Shown here piece after piece: positions 24,631 to 41,215 of a stretch of DNA of 64,000 nt. Source of the stretch: Amycolatopsis tolypomycina (GTDB taxonomy: Bacteria > Actinomycetota > Actinomycetes > Mycobacteriales > Pseudonocardiaceae); assembly GCF_900105945.1 (NCBI RefSeq), contig NZ_FNSO01000004.1, positions 2,418,001 through 2,482,000 of the forward strand, given 5' to 3'. The translations under genes were made by a program, and so were the position numbers. The notes under the pieces are model-generated. The model saw only the letters and a list, made by a program, of their open reading frames with translations. It did not search any database and was not told where the DNA came from. How positions within the stretch are numbered: the stretch's first letter is position 1; the number at the start of each line of letters is the position of its first letter.

Positions 24631-27600
24631 TTCCGGGTGCCGGCCAGGCGGCGGCGCTGGCCCCGCGCGGATCCGGTGGTGGCCGCCCGCGGGGCGGGGG
24701 CGTCGGTGTCGGTCAGTGCGGCGGCGAAGGCGGCCACGGTGGGGTGGCCGAAGAGGACGGCGGGCGCGATCGGGCGGCCGAGGCGCTTCTCCAGCGCCGC
24801 CACCATGGCCATGCCGACCAGCGAGTTGCCGCCGAGGTCGAAGAACGGGTCGTGCACGCCGACGGCGTCGATGCCCAGGAACTCGCCCCAGACACCGGCG
24901 ATGTCGGTTTCCAGCTCGCCGCGCGGGGCGGCGTACTCGGTGCGCAACGGCGGCCTCGGGTACCGCGCCTGCGGCGCCGGTGCCGCTTCGAGGAGCCCGC
25001 CGAGGTCGTTGAGCGCGGCCAGCTCGCGGCGCGCCGCCGGCAGGTCCTGGCGCAGCGCGACGACCGTGCCGCGGACGCCGTTCCCGGCCAGCTTGTCGAG
25101 GATCGCGCAGCCGGCTTCGGCGGTGAAGCCGTAGCGGCGGCGGTAGGCGAGCCGGGCTTCGCCGGTGGCCGCGTCGGCCCAGGCGTCGTGCTGCCAGTGT
25201 CCCCACGCGACGGTGACGACCTGGGTGTCCGCAGTGGACAGTGCGGCGCCGTGGGCGTCGAGGACGCTGTTGGCGGCGCAGTAGTCGGCTTCGCCGATGC
25301 CGCCGACGACCGTGACGATCGAGGAGAACAGGACCAGCCGCCGCGGCCGGGCGGCGAGGAGCGGGCCGACCGCCTCGACCTTCGGGGCGAGGGTCCGGTG
25401 CATGTCCTCGGCGGTGCGGCGCTGGGCGAGCCCGCCACCGGGCAGGCCCGCGGCGTGCACGATCGAGTCGAACGGTCCTCCGGCTTCGTTCAGTGCCTTT
25501 CGCAGCTGATCGGGGTCGCCCACGTCGGCTTTGAGCACCAGCACCTCGGTGTTCAGTTCCGCGAGATCGCTCTTGTCCGCCTCGCCGCTGCGGCTGATCA
25601 GGATGAGCCGGCGGGCGCCGTGGCGGGCGAGGTGCTTCGCGACGATCATGCCGAGCCCGCGGGTGCCGCCGGTGATCACGTGCGTGCCGCCCCAGTCCGG
25701 GGTGACGTCGTCGAGCGTGATCTCGGTGTACTCCTGGAGCCGGCGGCGGCCGCCGCGCCAGCCGGTGAGCACCGGTTCTCCCGCGGCGTCGTCGGTCCAC
25801 GGGCGGGCCAGCTCCTCCAGGAGGCACCCGGCCGGGGTGCCGGGTTCGACGTCGACGCCGCGCCACCGCAGGCCCGGGTACTCGGCGCGGACACCGCGGC
25901 CGAGGCCGTGCACTCCGGCCGCGTCCGGATCGGTCAGGTCGCCGCCGGTGATCTCGGCCGCGCCGGTGGTGACGGTCAGCAGGCGGACGTCGTGGCCGTC
26001 GAGGGCCTGGACGGTCCGGAGGAGGTCGTCGAAGCCGCCGTCGTGGACGACGTGGACCGGCTGCGGGAGCCGGGCCGGGTCGGTGCCGACGGTCAGGCCC
26101 GCCCGCGTGGCCAGCGCGGCGAGCTCGGGGTTCGTGGTGATCAGCGAGCCGTGCGGGGCGGCCGTGGGCCGGGTCGGGTCGAGCCGCCAGACGGGGGCGT
26201 AGAGCCGGCCCGACTCGGCGGCCGGCTCGGTCCGGGTGCGGGTCGCCGGGGGCCAGAACTTCGTGCGCTGGAAGGGATAGCCGGGCAGGCTCACGGTGCG
26301 GCCGCCGTTTCGCGGGATCTCGACGTCGACGCCGAGTTCCCACAGCCGCGCGAGGGTCTCCAGGAGCGCGATTCCCTCGGCGGGGCGGTCCTCGGCGGGC
26401 CAGGGTGCGGGGAGGGTGCCGAGCACGGCCGGGCGAGCGGCGGGGAGGTTCTGGCGGACGAGGCCGCCGAGCGTCTGGCCGGGGCCGAGCTCGACGTAGG
26501 CGTCGACGTCCTGGGCGGCGCAGTACCGGACGCCGTCGGCGAACCGGACGGGCCGGCACAGGTGCGCGGCCCAGTACTGCGGGTCGACGGCTTCGGCGTC
26601 GGTGAGCAGGGTGCCGGTCGCGTTCGAGACGATCGGGATCTCGGGTGCCTGCCGCGGCACGGAGGCGACCAGGCGCGCGAGCTCCTCGCGGGCGGGTTCC
26701 AGCAGGCTGGAGTGGAACGGGTGCGCCGAGCGCAGGACCCGGGCGGCGAGCCCGGCGTCCCTGAGGTGCCGGGCCGCGGCTTCGACGTCGTGCGGCGCTC
26801 CACTGAGGACGGTCATCTGCGGGCCGTTCAAGGCGGCGATGTCCGTCGCGGACGTCGTCGAGGCGGCAACCTGGTCGGCCCCGGCGGCGACGGCGAGCAT
26901 CCGCCCGGCGGGTGCCTGCCCGATCAGCCGGGCCCGTCCGGTGACGACGTACAAGGCATCGGCGAGGGTGAAGACCCCGGCGAGGCAGGCGGCGACGTAC
27001 TCGCCGAGGCTGTACCCGACGAGCAGGCCGGGCCGGACACCGCGGGCGGCGAGCAGCTGCGCGAGCGCGAACTCGACGGTGAAGAGCAGCGGGTGGGCGA
27101 CCTCGGCGCGGTCGAGGAGTTCGTCTTCCGGGCTGTCGCCGAAGAACGACGAGCCGGTGGCCCGGGGCGCGGCGAAGAAGGCGCCCCGCAGGTCGACCCC
27201 ACACCGTTCGGCGGCGATGGCACAGCACTCGTCGACGGCGGCGGCGAACACGGGTTCGTCACGGTAGAGCTGGGTGGCCAGGCCGCGGTACTGGTCGCCG
27301 ACGCCGGGCAGGAGGAAGGCGACCTTCGGGGTGCCGGGCGCGCGGTGGACGCCGGGGGCCTGCGCCGCGGAGGTGAGCTGCCGGGCGGCATCGTCGAGGC
27401 TGGTGGCGACGACGGCCCGGCGGTGGTCGAGGTGGGCCCGCCCTTCGCGGAGAGTGTGCGCGAGGTCGGCGAGGGTCACCTCGGTGCGCTCGCTGAGCCG
27501 CGTGAGCTGCGCGCTCAGCGCGGCCGCCGACGCGGCCGAGACCGGGAGCAGCTCGGCAACCGGTCGTGAGTGGGAAGGCGGGTTGGAACGCGCGTTTTCA

Positions 27601-28982
27601 CTCACGACCGGCTGCGGCAGGTCGGAAGCCGGCGCCGCCGCCAACACCAGGTGGGCGTTCGTGCCCGACCAGCCGAACGAACTCACCCCCGCCACCGCCG
27701 GGCGTCCCCGGTCCGGCAGCGGCGCCGGTGCCGCCGCCGGGCGCACCGCCGGGTTCGCCAGCACCTGCTCCGCCGGGTCGGTCATGTGCAGGTTCGCCGG
27801 CACTTCACCGTTCTCCAGCACCAGCACCGTCTTGATCAGCCCGGCGATCCCGGCCGCCGTGTGGGTGTGGCCGATGTTCGTCTTCACCGCCCCGACCGCG
27901 AGCGGCCGGGAAGCCGGCCGCTCGCCGAACACGTCGCCCAGCGCACCCAGCTCGATCTCGTCGCCCAGCGGTGTTCCCGAGCCGTGCGCCTCCAGGAAGT
28001 CGACGTCGCCCGGTTCGGCCGAGGCGTCGGCCAGCGCGCGGCGGATCACGTCGACCTGCGCGCCGCGGTTGGGTGCCGTCAGGCCGTTGCTGCGCCCGTC
28101 CTGGTTGACCGCCGAGCCGCGGATCACCGCGCGGATGCGGTGGCCGTCGCGCAGGGCGTCGGACAGGCGGGCCAGCAGCACCATCCCGCCGCCCTCGCCC
28201 ATCATGTAGCCGTCGGCGCTCGTGTCGAACGTGTGGCAGCGGTCGGTCGGCGACAGCAGCGCGTTGCGGCTGCTGTAGACGTACAGGAACGGGTGCAACG
28301 CCAGGAACCCGCCACCGGCGAGTGCGTAGTCGCACTCGCCCGCCCGCAGCGCGCGGGCCGCCAGGTGCGCCGCGACCAGCGTCGACGAACAGGCCGTGTC
28401 CAGGGAGAACGCCGGTCCGCGCAGGTCGAAGTGGTAGGCCAGCCGCCCGGCGACGACGCTGGCGAGGCTGCCCTGCCCCATGTACGGGTCCGCGTACACG
28501 CCGGTGCCTTCGCGCTCCGCCTCGACCTGGCCGTACTGGAACGCGTCGGAGAACCCGAGCAGCACGCCGGTGCGGCTGCCCCGCAGCCGCGGCGCCGGCG
28601 TGCCCGCGTCGTCCATCGCCTCCCACGCCAGCTCCATCAGCAGCCGCTGCTGGGGGTCCATCCGCAGCGCCTCCTGCGGGGCGTAGCCGAAGAACCCGGC
28701 GTCCCAGCCGTCCACTTCGGACAGGAAGGCGCCGCGGCGGCCGGTGCCGGGCGCGTGGTCGAACCGGCCGTCGGGCACGTCGCCGACTTCGGCGGCGCGG
28801 CCCTCGCGCAGCAGCCGCCAGTACGCGTCGACGTCGGGCGCGCCGGGGAACCGGCACGCCATGCCGAGCACGGCGATGGGCTCGCTCTCGCGGGCCTCGT
28901 ACTCGGCCAGCCGGCGGCGCGCGCCCGCGAGCTCGACCGTCGCCCGCTTCAGGTAGTCGCGAAGCTTGTCTTCGCCGGTCAT
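24627..28982 (-). CDS. PKS-B: type I PKS, module 2 (KS-AT-KR-ACP)
   Basis: The 1451-residue protein begins at the ATG at 28982, with GGAG 8 bases upstream. Residues 1-34 form a charged coiled-coil docking element (MTGEDKLRDYLKRATVELAG), as on subunits that accept a chain from another protein. KS: Cys198 (DTACSSTLVA), His333, His372. AT: Ser658 in GYSLG; the substrate motif is HPFH (754-757) rather than malonyl HAFH or methylmalonyl YASH, so its extender is uncertain. KR: TGGTRGLG (1104-1111) and Tyr1234. ACP: Ser1387. The C-terminus is basic (RGQRRRLAGTRK). A palindromic insertion lies between KS and AT (about residues 458-474). It should add one unit and leave a hydroxyl. Confidence 0.94.
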   Translation of the reverse strand: MTGEDKLRDYLKRATVELAGARRRLAEYEARESEPIAVLGMACRFPGAPDVDAYWRLLREGRAAEVGDVPDGRFDHAPGTGRRGAFLSEVDGWDAGFFGYAPQEALRMDPQQRLLMELAWEAMDDAGTPAPRLRGSRTGVLLGFSDAFQYGQVEAEREGTGVYADPYMGQGSLASVVAGRLAYHFDLRGPAFSLDTACSSTLVAAHLAARALRAGECDYALAGGGFLALHPFLYVYSSRNALLSPTDRCHTFDTSADGYMMGEGGGMVLLARLSDALRDGHRIRAVIRGSAVNQDGRSNGLTAPNRGAQVDVIRRALADASAEPGDVDFLEAHGSGTPLGDEIELGALGDVFGERPASRPLAVGAVKTNIGHTHTAAGIAGLIKTVLVLENGEVPANLHMTDPAEQVLANPAVRPAAAPAPLPDRGRPAVAGVSSFGWSGTNAHLVLAAAPASDLPQPVVSENARSNPPSHSRPVAELLPVSAASAAALSAQLTRLSERTEVTLADLAHTLREGRAHLDHRRAVVATSLDDAARQLTSAAQAPGVHRAPGTPKVAFLLPGVGDQYRGLATQLYRDEPVFAAAVDECCAIAAERCGVDLRGAFFAAPRATGSSFFGDSPEDELLDRAEVAHPLLFTVEFALAQLLAARGVRPGLLVGYSLGEYVAACLAGVFTLADALYVVTGRARLIGQAPAGRMLAVAAGADQVAASTTSATDIAALNGPQMTVLSGAPHDVEAAARHLRDAGLAARVLRSAHPFHSSLLEPAREELARLVASVPRQAPEIPIVSNATGTLLTDAEAVDPQYWAAHLCRPVRFADGVRYCAAQDVDAYVELGPGQTLGGLVRQNLPAARPAVLGTLPAPWPAEDRPAEGIALLETLARLWELGVDVEIPRNGGRTVSLPGYPFQRTKFWPPATRTRTEPAAESGRLYAPVWRLDPTRPTAAPHGSLITTNPELAALATRAGLTVGTDPARLPQPVHVVHDGGFDDLLRTVQALDGHDVRLLTVTTGAAEITGGDLTDPDAAGVHGLGRGVRAEYPGLRWRGVDVEPGTPAGCLLEELARPWTDDAAGEPVLTGWRGGRRRLQEYTEITLDDVTPDWGGTHVITGGTRGLGMIVAKHLARHGARRLILISRSGEADKSDLAELNTEVLVLKADVGDPDQLRKALNEAGGPFDSIVHAAGLPGGGLAQRRTAEDMHRTLAPKVEAVGPLLAARPRRLVLFSSIVTVVGGIGEADYCAANSVLDAHGAALSTADTQVVTVAWGHWQHDAWADAATGEARLAYRRRYGFTAEAGCAILDKLAGNGVRGTVVALRQDLPAARRELAALNDLGGLLEAAPAPQARYPRPPLRTEYAAPRGELETDIAGVWGEFLGIDAVGVHDPFFDLGGNSLVGMAMVAALEKRLGRPIAPAVLFGHPTVAAFAAALTDTDAPAPRAATTGSARGQRRRLAGTRK
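27560..27611. repeat. Palindromic insertion inside PKS-B
   Basis: 13-base perfect arms (CCGGTCGTGAGTG at 27560-27572 and its complement at 27599-27611) flank a 26-base loop. It lies in the KS-AT linker and stays in frame, encoding VVSENARSNPPSHSRPV. The surrounding linker has no such structure. It looks like a small mobile or repetitive palindrome tolerated in a flexible loop. Confidence 0.8.
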
Positions 28983-29010
28983 AACCGAACTCCTGTCCGT
29001 TCGCAAAAGG

Positions 29011-36957
<7,947 letters not shown>

Positions 36958-37455
36958 AGTTCACCCATCGTCGGAAGGGATCGCGGAAATCGGGGAATGC
37001 GTGCCGCTGACCGAATTGCACCGGTTCCGGAGAATTCCCGGTGGCGCCGGTGGATTCCGATCGTGCGGGCTGCGCACCCCGTTCGTCAAGGGGTGTTTCC
37101 CGGCCCGGCGGTGGCAGGCAGGCGACGGCAGGAAGCTGCCACCGCGACGGGCCACCCGGCTGGAGCAGCGAGGGTGGGTGACTGCGCCGAACGGTGTGGT
37201 CAATTGCTCTGACCTGCGAAAACGACTGTCCGATCGGGACCGGGTGATGTCACTGGCGTGACCGGGCGGACACAGCAGGTACACCTGGGTACCGCGTCCC
37301 CCGCCTGGGTGCCGAATCTGGGTGAGGACTACCCATGTCCGGGTGGGTGGGTAGTTGCTTCAGTGGTGCCCGTACCGCCGGGGAACTGCCGGTGGTGTTT
37401 TTCCGGTTGCTATTTCCCCGTGCTCGAAGAACCGTGCTCGAAGAAAAGGAAAGCG
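36958..37455. promoter_or_regulatory. Divergent regulatory region between PKS operon and decarboxylase-SARP operon
   Basis: This 498-base gene-free stretch separates the two divergent operons. Visible elements: CTGGGT three times (37285-37290, 37305-37310, 37318-37323); an inverted repeat ACTACCCA (37328-37335) and TGGGTAGT (37348-37355); and a perfect 14-base tandem duplication CCGTGCTCGAAGAA (37418-37431 and 37432-37445) ending in the ribosome site of the decarboxylase gene. Open frames across the region have no ribosome site and unlike codon use, so I treat it as non-coding. The direct repeats may be a site for the SARP regulator encoded at 38702, but spacing (20 and 13 bases) is not the classical 11-base SARP pitch. 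Confidence 0.55.
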
Positions 37456-38685
37456 ATGGCGAACACGACGGAAGCCGCGGCGGCGCCGTATCGCCGCGCC
37501 GGCGGTGTGCTCACCGTGGGCGGCGTGCCCGTGGACCGGCTCGCGGCGCGGGTCGGCACCACCCCCTTCTTCGCCTACGACCGCTCGCTGGTCACCACCC
37601 GCGTCGAGCGGGTGCGGGCCGCGCTGCCCGACGGCGTCGAGCTGAGCTACGCGGTCAAGGCCAACCCGATGCCCGCGCTGCTGCACCACCTCAGCGGCCT
37701 CGTCGACGGCCTCGACGTCGCCTCCGCCGGCGAACTGCGGCAGGCACTCGACACGACCGTCCCGCCCGAGCGGATCAGCTTCGCCGGGCCCGGCAAGACC
37801 GCCGCCGAGCTGGCCCGCGCGGTCGCCGCCGGCGTCACCGTCGAGCTGGAGTCCACCACCGAGCTGGCCCGCGTGCGGGACGCCGGTGACCGCCTCGGCC
37901 TCACCCCGCGGGTGGCGCTGCGGGTCAACCCGGACTTCGCCGTGCGCGGGTCCGGCATGCGGTTGGGCGGCGGCCCGCAGCAGTTCGGCATCGACGCCGA
38001 GCGCGTCCCCGCCGTGCTGGCCGACGTCGGCGCCGCGGGACTCGACTTCCAGGGCTTCCACGTCTTCGCCGGCTCCCAGAACCTGCGCGCGGAAAGCCTG
38101 TGCGAGGCCCAGCGCGCCACGGTCGACCTCGTGCTGCAGCTCGCGGAAGCCGCGCCCGGCCCGGTGCGGTCGGTGAACCTCGGCGGCGGCTTCGGCATCC
38201 CCTACACCGCCCGCGACACCGCGCTGGACCTCGACGAGGTCGGCGAGAACCTGGCGAAGCTGCTCGACGTCTCGCTGCGGCCCGCGCTGCCCGAGGCCCG
38301 CGTGGTGATCGAGCTCGGCCGCTACCTCGTCGGCGAGGCCGGGGTCTACCTCACCCGCGTGGTCGACCGGAAGGTCTCGCGCGGCACGACGTTCCTCGTC
38401 GTCGACGGCGGCCTGCACCACCAGCTGGCCGCGTCCGGCAACTTCGGCCAGGCCATCCGCCGCAACTACCCGCTGGCCCTGGCGTCCGCGCCCGGCGGTC
38501 CCGAAGAGACGGTGACGGTGGTCGGCTGCCTGTGCACCCCGCTCGACCTCCTCGGCGACCGCGTTTCCCTGCCCGGCGCGGGAATCGGCGACCTGATCGC
38601 GATCTTCCAGGCCGGCGCCTACGGCCTGACCGCCAGCCCGACCGCCTTCCTCGGGCACCCGGCGCCGCCCGAAGTCCTCGTCTGA
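37456..38685 (+). CDS. PLP-dependent amino acid decarboxylase (fold III, DAPDC/ODC family)
   Basis: A 409-residue fold-III decarboxylase. Lys68 in LSYAVKANP is the PLP-binding lysine, the phosphate-binding GGGFGIPY is near residue 245, and the GCLCTPLDLLGD block near 360 replaces the usual CESGD segment of diaminopimelate decarboxylases. I chose the ATG at 37456, preceded by AAGGA; the frame opens 66 codons earlier without a ribosome site. The overall sequence resembles the decarboxylases called exosortase A system-associated and BtrK, which can act on carrier-bound amino acids. With the ligase (3746) and ACP (3484) at the other cluster edge, a decarboxylated aminoacyl-ACP is a plausible product. 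It is separated from the SARP gene by 16 bases and probably cotranscribed with it. Confidence 0.92.
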   Translation: MANTTEAAAAPYRRAGGVLTVGGVPVDRLAARVGTTPFFAYDRSLVTTRVERVRAALPDGVELSYAVKANPMPALLHHLSGLVDGLDVASAGELRQALDTTVPPERISFAGPGKTAAELARAVAAGVTVELESTTELARVRDAGDRLGLTPRVALRVNPDFAVRGSGMRLGGGPQQFGIDAERVPAVLADVGAAGLDFQGFHVFAGSQNLRAESLCEAQRATVDLVLQLAEAAPGPVRSVNLGGGFGIPYTARDTALDLDEVGENLAKLLDVSLRPALPEARVVIELGRYLVGEAGVYLTRVVDRKVSRGTTFLVVDGGLHHQLAASGNFGQAIRRNYPLALASAPGGPEETVTVVGCLCTPLDLLGDRVSLPGAGIGDLIAIFQAGAYGLTASPTAFLGHPAPPEVLV

Positions 38686-38701
38686 CCCCGGAGGGAACAC
38701 C

Positions 38702-41140
38702 GTGCAGACCACCGTGCCGACACCCCGAGCCACCACCCCCGGTTTCCGCGTGCTGGGCCTGCTGCAGGTCCGCGGCCGCGAGCCCGTCGTCGTCACCGCC
38801 CGCCGTCAGCAGGTGGTGCTCGCCCTGCTGCTGCTCAACGGCAACCGCGTGGTGCCACTGGCGGCGCTGCTCGACGCGCTGTGGGGCGCCGAGCCGCCCG
38901 CCACGGCACGGGCACAGGTCCAGACCTGCGTGTCGGCCCTGCGCCGCGCGCTGGCGAAAGCCGGCCTGGGCGAGCGGATTTCCGCGCGCGGCAGCGGCTA
39001 CTGCCTCGACCTCGCGCCCGGCGAGCTGGACCTGCACGAGTTCGAGGCACTGGTGGCCCGCGGCCGGGCCGCGCGGCGGCCGGAGGAGGCGCGGGCCGCG
39101 TTCCGCGAGGCTTTGGCGCTGTGGCGCGGGGAACCGCTCACCGGGATCGACAGTGCCGTCGTGCGCGCCCACCAGGTCCGGATCGCGCAGCGGCGCGTGG
39201 AGGTGCTCGAGGACTGCCTCGACGCCGAGCTCGAGCTGGGGTTGCACCGCGAGGTCGTCGGCGAGATCTCGGTGCTGACCGAGGAACACCCGCTGCGCGA
39301 ACGGTTCGTGCTGCAGCTGATGACGGCGTTGCACCGGTGCGGCCGCCGGGTCGAGGCGCTCGCCGCCTACCGGGCCGTGCGCCGCCGCTTCGTCGAAGAG
39401 CTGGGCCTGGAGCCCGGCGCGGCGCTGCGCGAGCTGCACCAGGACATCCTCGCCGGCTCGAGCGAGGCGCCGCCGCACGGCCGCGCGGTCCCGCGGATGC
39501 TGCCCGCGCGCCTGCCGTACTTCACCGGGCACGAGCGGCTGCTGGCCGCGCTGCGCCGGGGCCTGACCGACGACGGTCCCGGCGCGGCCGTGGTCACGGT
39601 CCTCACCGGACGCGGCGGGGTCGGCAAGTCCGCCGTCGCGGCGGAGGCCGCGCACCGGGCCGCGCCGGCGTTCCCGGACGGGGTGCTCTACGCGCGGCTC
39701 GCCGAGGAGGACGCGGCCGAGGTGCTGGCCCGGTTCCTGCACGCCCTCGGCGTGCCCGCGGCGGAGATCCCCGACGACCTGGACGGCCGCGCGGCGCTGT
39801 ACCGCAGCGTGCTGGCCGGGCGCCGGGTGCTGACCGTGCTGGAGGACGCGGCCGGCCTGGCGCGCGTCACGCCGTTCGTCGCGGACGCCCGGGGCTGCCG
39901 GCTGCTGGTGACCACCCACGCCCGCGTGGCGTCCCGGCCCGGGCTGGCGGTGGCCGAGCTGGACGTGCTGGACGGCGCGGAGGGCGTCGAGCTGCTGTCG
40001 GCGCTGGTCGGCGAAGATCGCGTGACGGCCGAGCTGTCCGATGCGGTGGAGCTGGTGGAGCTGTGCGGCGGGTTGCCGCTGGCGGTGACGGCGGCGGCCA
40101 CGCACGTCGCGGCCCGCCCGGGCCGCACGCTGGCCCAGGAGGTGGCGCGGCTGCGGGCCGAGGACGACCGCCTCGGCCGGCTCGGCGCGGGCGTCCGGGC
40201 GGCGGTCGGCCGGGGGCTGGACGAGCTGCCGGCACCGGCGCGGGAGCTGTTCGCGCGGCTGGCCCTGTTGCCGCCGGGCAGCTGGGCGGGCTGGGCCGCC
40301 GCGGCGCTCGGCTCGGCGGACGCACTGGAGTCGCTGGTCGACGCGCGCCTGGTCGACGTCGCCGGAGCCCGCTACCGGCTGCCGTCGCTGACCCGGCTGC
40401 TGGCGGCGGAAATGCTGGCCGGACAACCACTTCGGGCGCCGTCCCGGCGGCTGTTCGGGGCGTGGCTGCAGGTGACGGACGAGGTCAGGGGCGTCGCGGC
40501 GGGCAGCGCGCCGCGGACGCCGGTTTCGGCCGAGCTCGGTGACGTGAGCACGTGGTACGATCGGGAGTCGGCCGGGCTGCTGGCCGCGGTGCGCCAAGCC
40601 GCGGCGGCGGGGGAGCCGGAGTACTGCGCGGAACTGGCACTGGCGGTGGCCGACCTGGCGGGGGCGCGCGGCCGGTACGCGGACTGGCGCGAGAGCGGCG
40701 AGACGGCGTTGCGCGCGGTGGTCTCGGCAGGCGACCGGCGCGTGGAGGCGGCGCTCGAACGGTCACTGGGCGAGCTGGCGGTCCGCGAGAGCCGGTTCGC
40801 CGACGCGGCGGGCCGCATCACGCGGGCGCTCACGGCGGGCGAGCAGGCGGGCGGGATGAGCTGGGACGAGCTGGTCCGCCAGGTGCTGGCGGGAGTCGAC
40901 CGCGCCCGCGCGGCGGTGGTGGCGGGGTCGGGGGTGCCGGGGTTTTCGCCGCGGGAGCCGGGACCGGGCAACCACGCGGCGGCGCCGAGGATCGCGGTGG
41001 GACGCAACCAGTACGAGCTGGCGGCGGACCGCGCACCGGGGGACGCTGCGCGGTCGACGGGCCGCGCCGGGCACCGCCGGCTGCCGCGCCCGCGCCCGAT
41101 TTCGTGGCGGCGGGAGTCGGAGTACCCGGAGGAAGCCTGA
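38702..41140 (+). CDS. SARP-family activator with NB-ARC ATPase domain (AfsR-like)
   Basis: An 812-residue regulator starting at GTG with GGAGGGAA upstream. Residues about 14-105 are the OmpR-like winged-helix DNA-binding domain, 108-255 the bacterial transcriptional activation (BTAD) domain, and 275-560 an NB-ARC ATPase with P-loop GRGGVGKS (303-310). The C-terminal 250 residues are helical, probably degenerate TPR-like, ending in an Arg/Pro-rich unstructured tail after about 735. SARPs bind direct repeats and activate antibiotic operons; this is the likely pathway-specific activator, acting on the divergent region at 36958-37455. It is the last gene that I would assign to the polyketide cluster on this side. 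Confidence 0.92.
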   Translation: MQTTVPTPRATTPGFRVLGLLQVRGREPVVVTARRQQVVLALLLLNGNRVVPLAALLDALWGAEPPATARAQVQTCVSALRRALAKAGLGERISARGSGYCLDLAPGELDLHEFEALVARGRAARRPEEARAAFREALALWRGEPLTGIDSAVVRAHQVRIAQRRVEVLEDCLDAELELGLHREVVGEISVLTEEHPLRERFVLQLMTALHRCGRRVEALAAYRAVRRRFVEELGLEPGAALRELHQDILAGSSEAPPHGRAVPRMLPARLPYFTGHERLLAALRRGLTDDGPGAAVVTVLTGRGGVGKSAVAAEAAHRAAPAFPDGVLYARLAEEDAAEVLARFLHALGVPAAEIPDDLDGRAALYRSVLAGRRVLTVLEDAAGLARVTPFVADARGCRLLVTTHARVASRPGLAVAELDVLDGAEGVELLSALVGEDRVTAELSDAVELVELCGGLPLAVTAAATHVAARPGRTLAQEVARLRAEDDRLGRLGAGVRAAVGRGLDELPAPARELFARLALLPPGSWAGWAAAALGSADALESLVDARLVDVAGARYRLPSLTRLLAAEMLAGQPLRAPSRRLFGAWLQVTDEVRGVAAGSAPRTPVSAELGDVSTWYDRESAGLLAAVRQAAAAGEPEYCAELALAVADLAGARGRYADWRESGETALRAVVSAGDRRVEAALERSLGELAVRESRFADAAGRITRALTAGEQAGGMSWDELVRQVLAGVDRARAAVVAGSGVPGFSPREPGPGNHAAAPRIAVGRNQYELAADRAPGDAARSTGRAGHRRLPRPRPISWRRESEYPEEA

Positions 41141-41215
41141 GCCGCTCGCCTCCCGCCGACCCGCGGCCGCTCCGTTCCGCAGCAAGCCTGATCCGTCCCC
41201 ACCCGGAGGAATCCC

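Noticed and set aside
24631..27228. Upstream extension of the PKS-C frame by 866 residues
   Set aside because: The extension is Arg/Pro-rich and antisense-like, and it overlaps the true PKS-B gene on the same strand. The ATGA overlap at 24630 gives a clear start.
37258..37455. N-terminal extension of the decarboxylase, or another gene in the divergent region
   Set aside because: There is no ribosome site, the peptide is Pro/Gly/Trp-rich, and a good start with AAGGA lies at 37456.
41141..41215. Possible small gene between SARP and the LLM oxidoreductase
   Set aside because: Only 75 bases, with no open frame with a ribosome site; it is the leader of the LLM gene.
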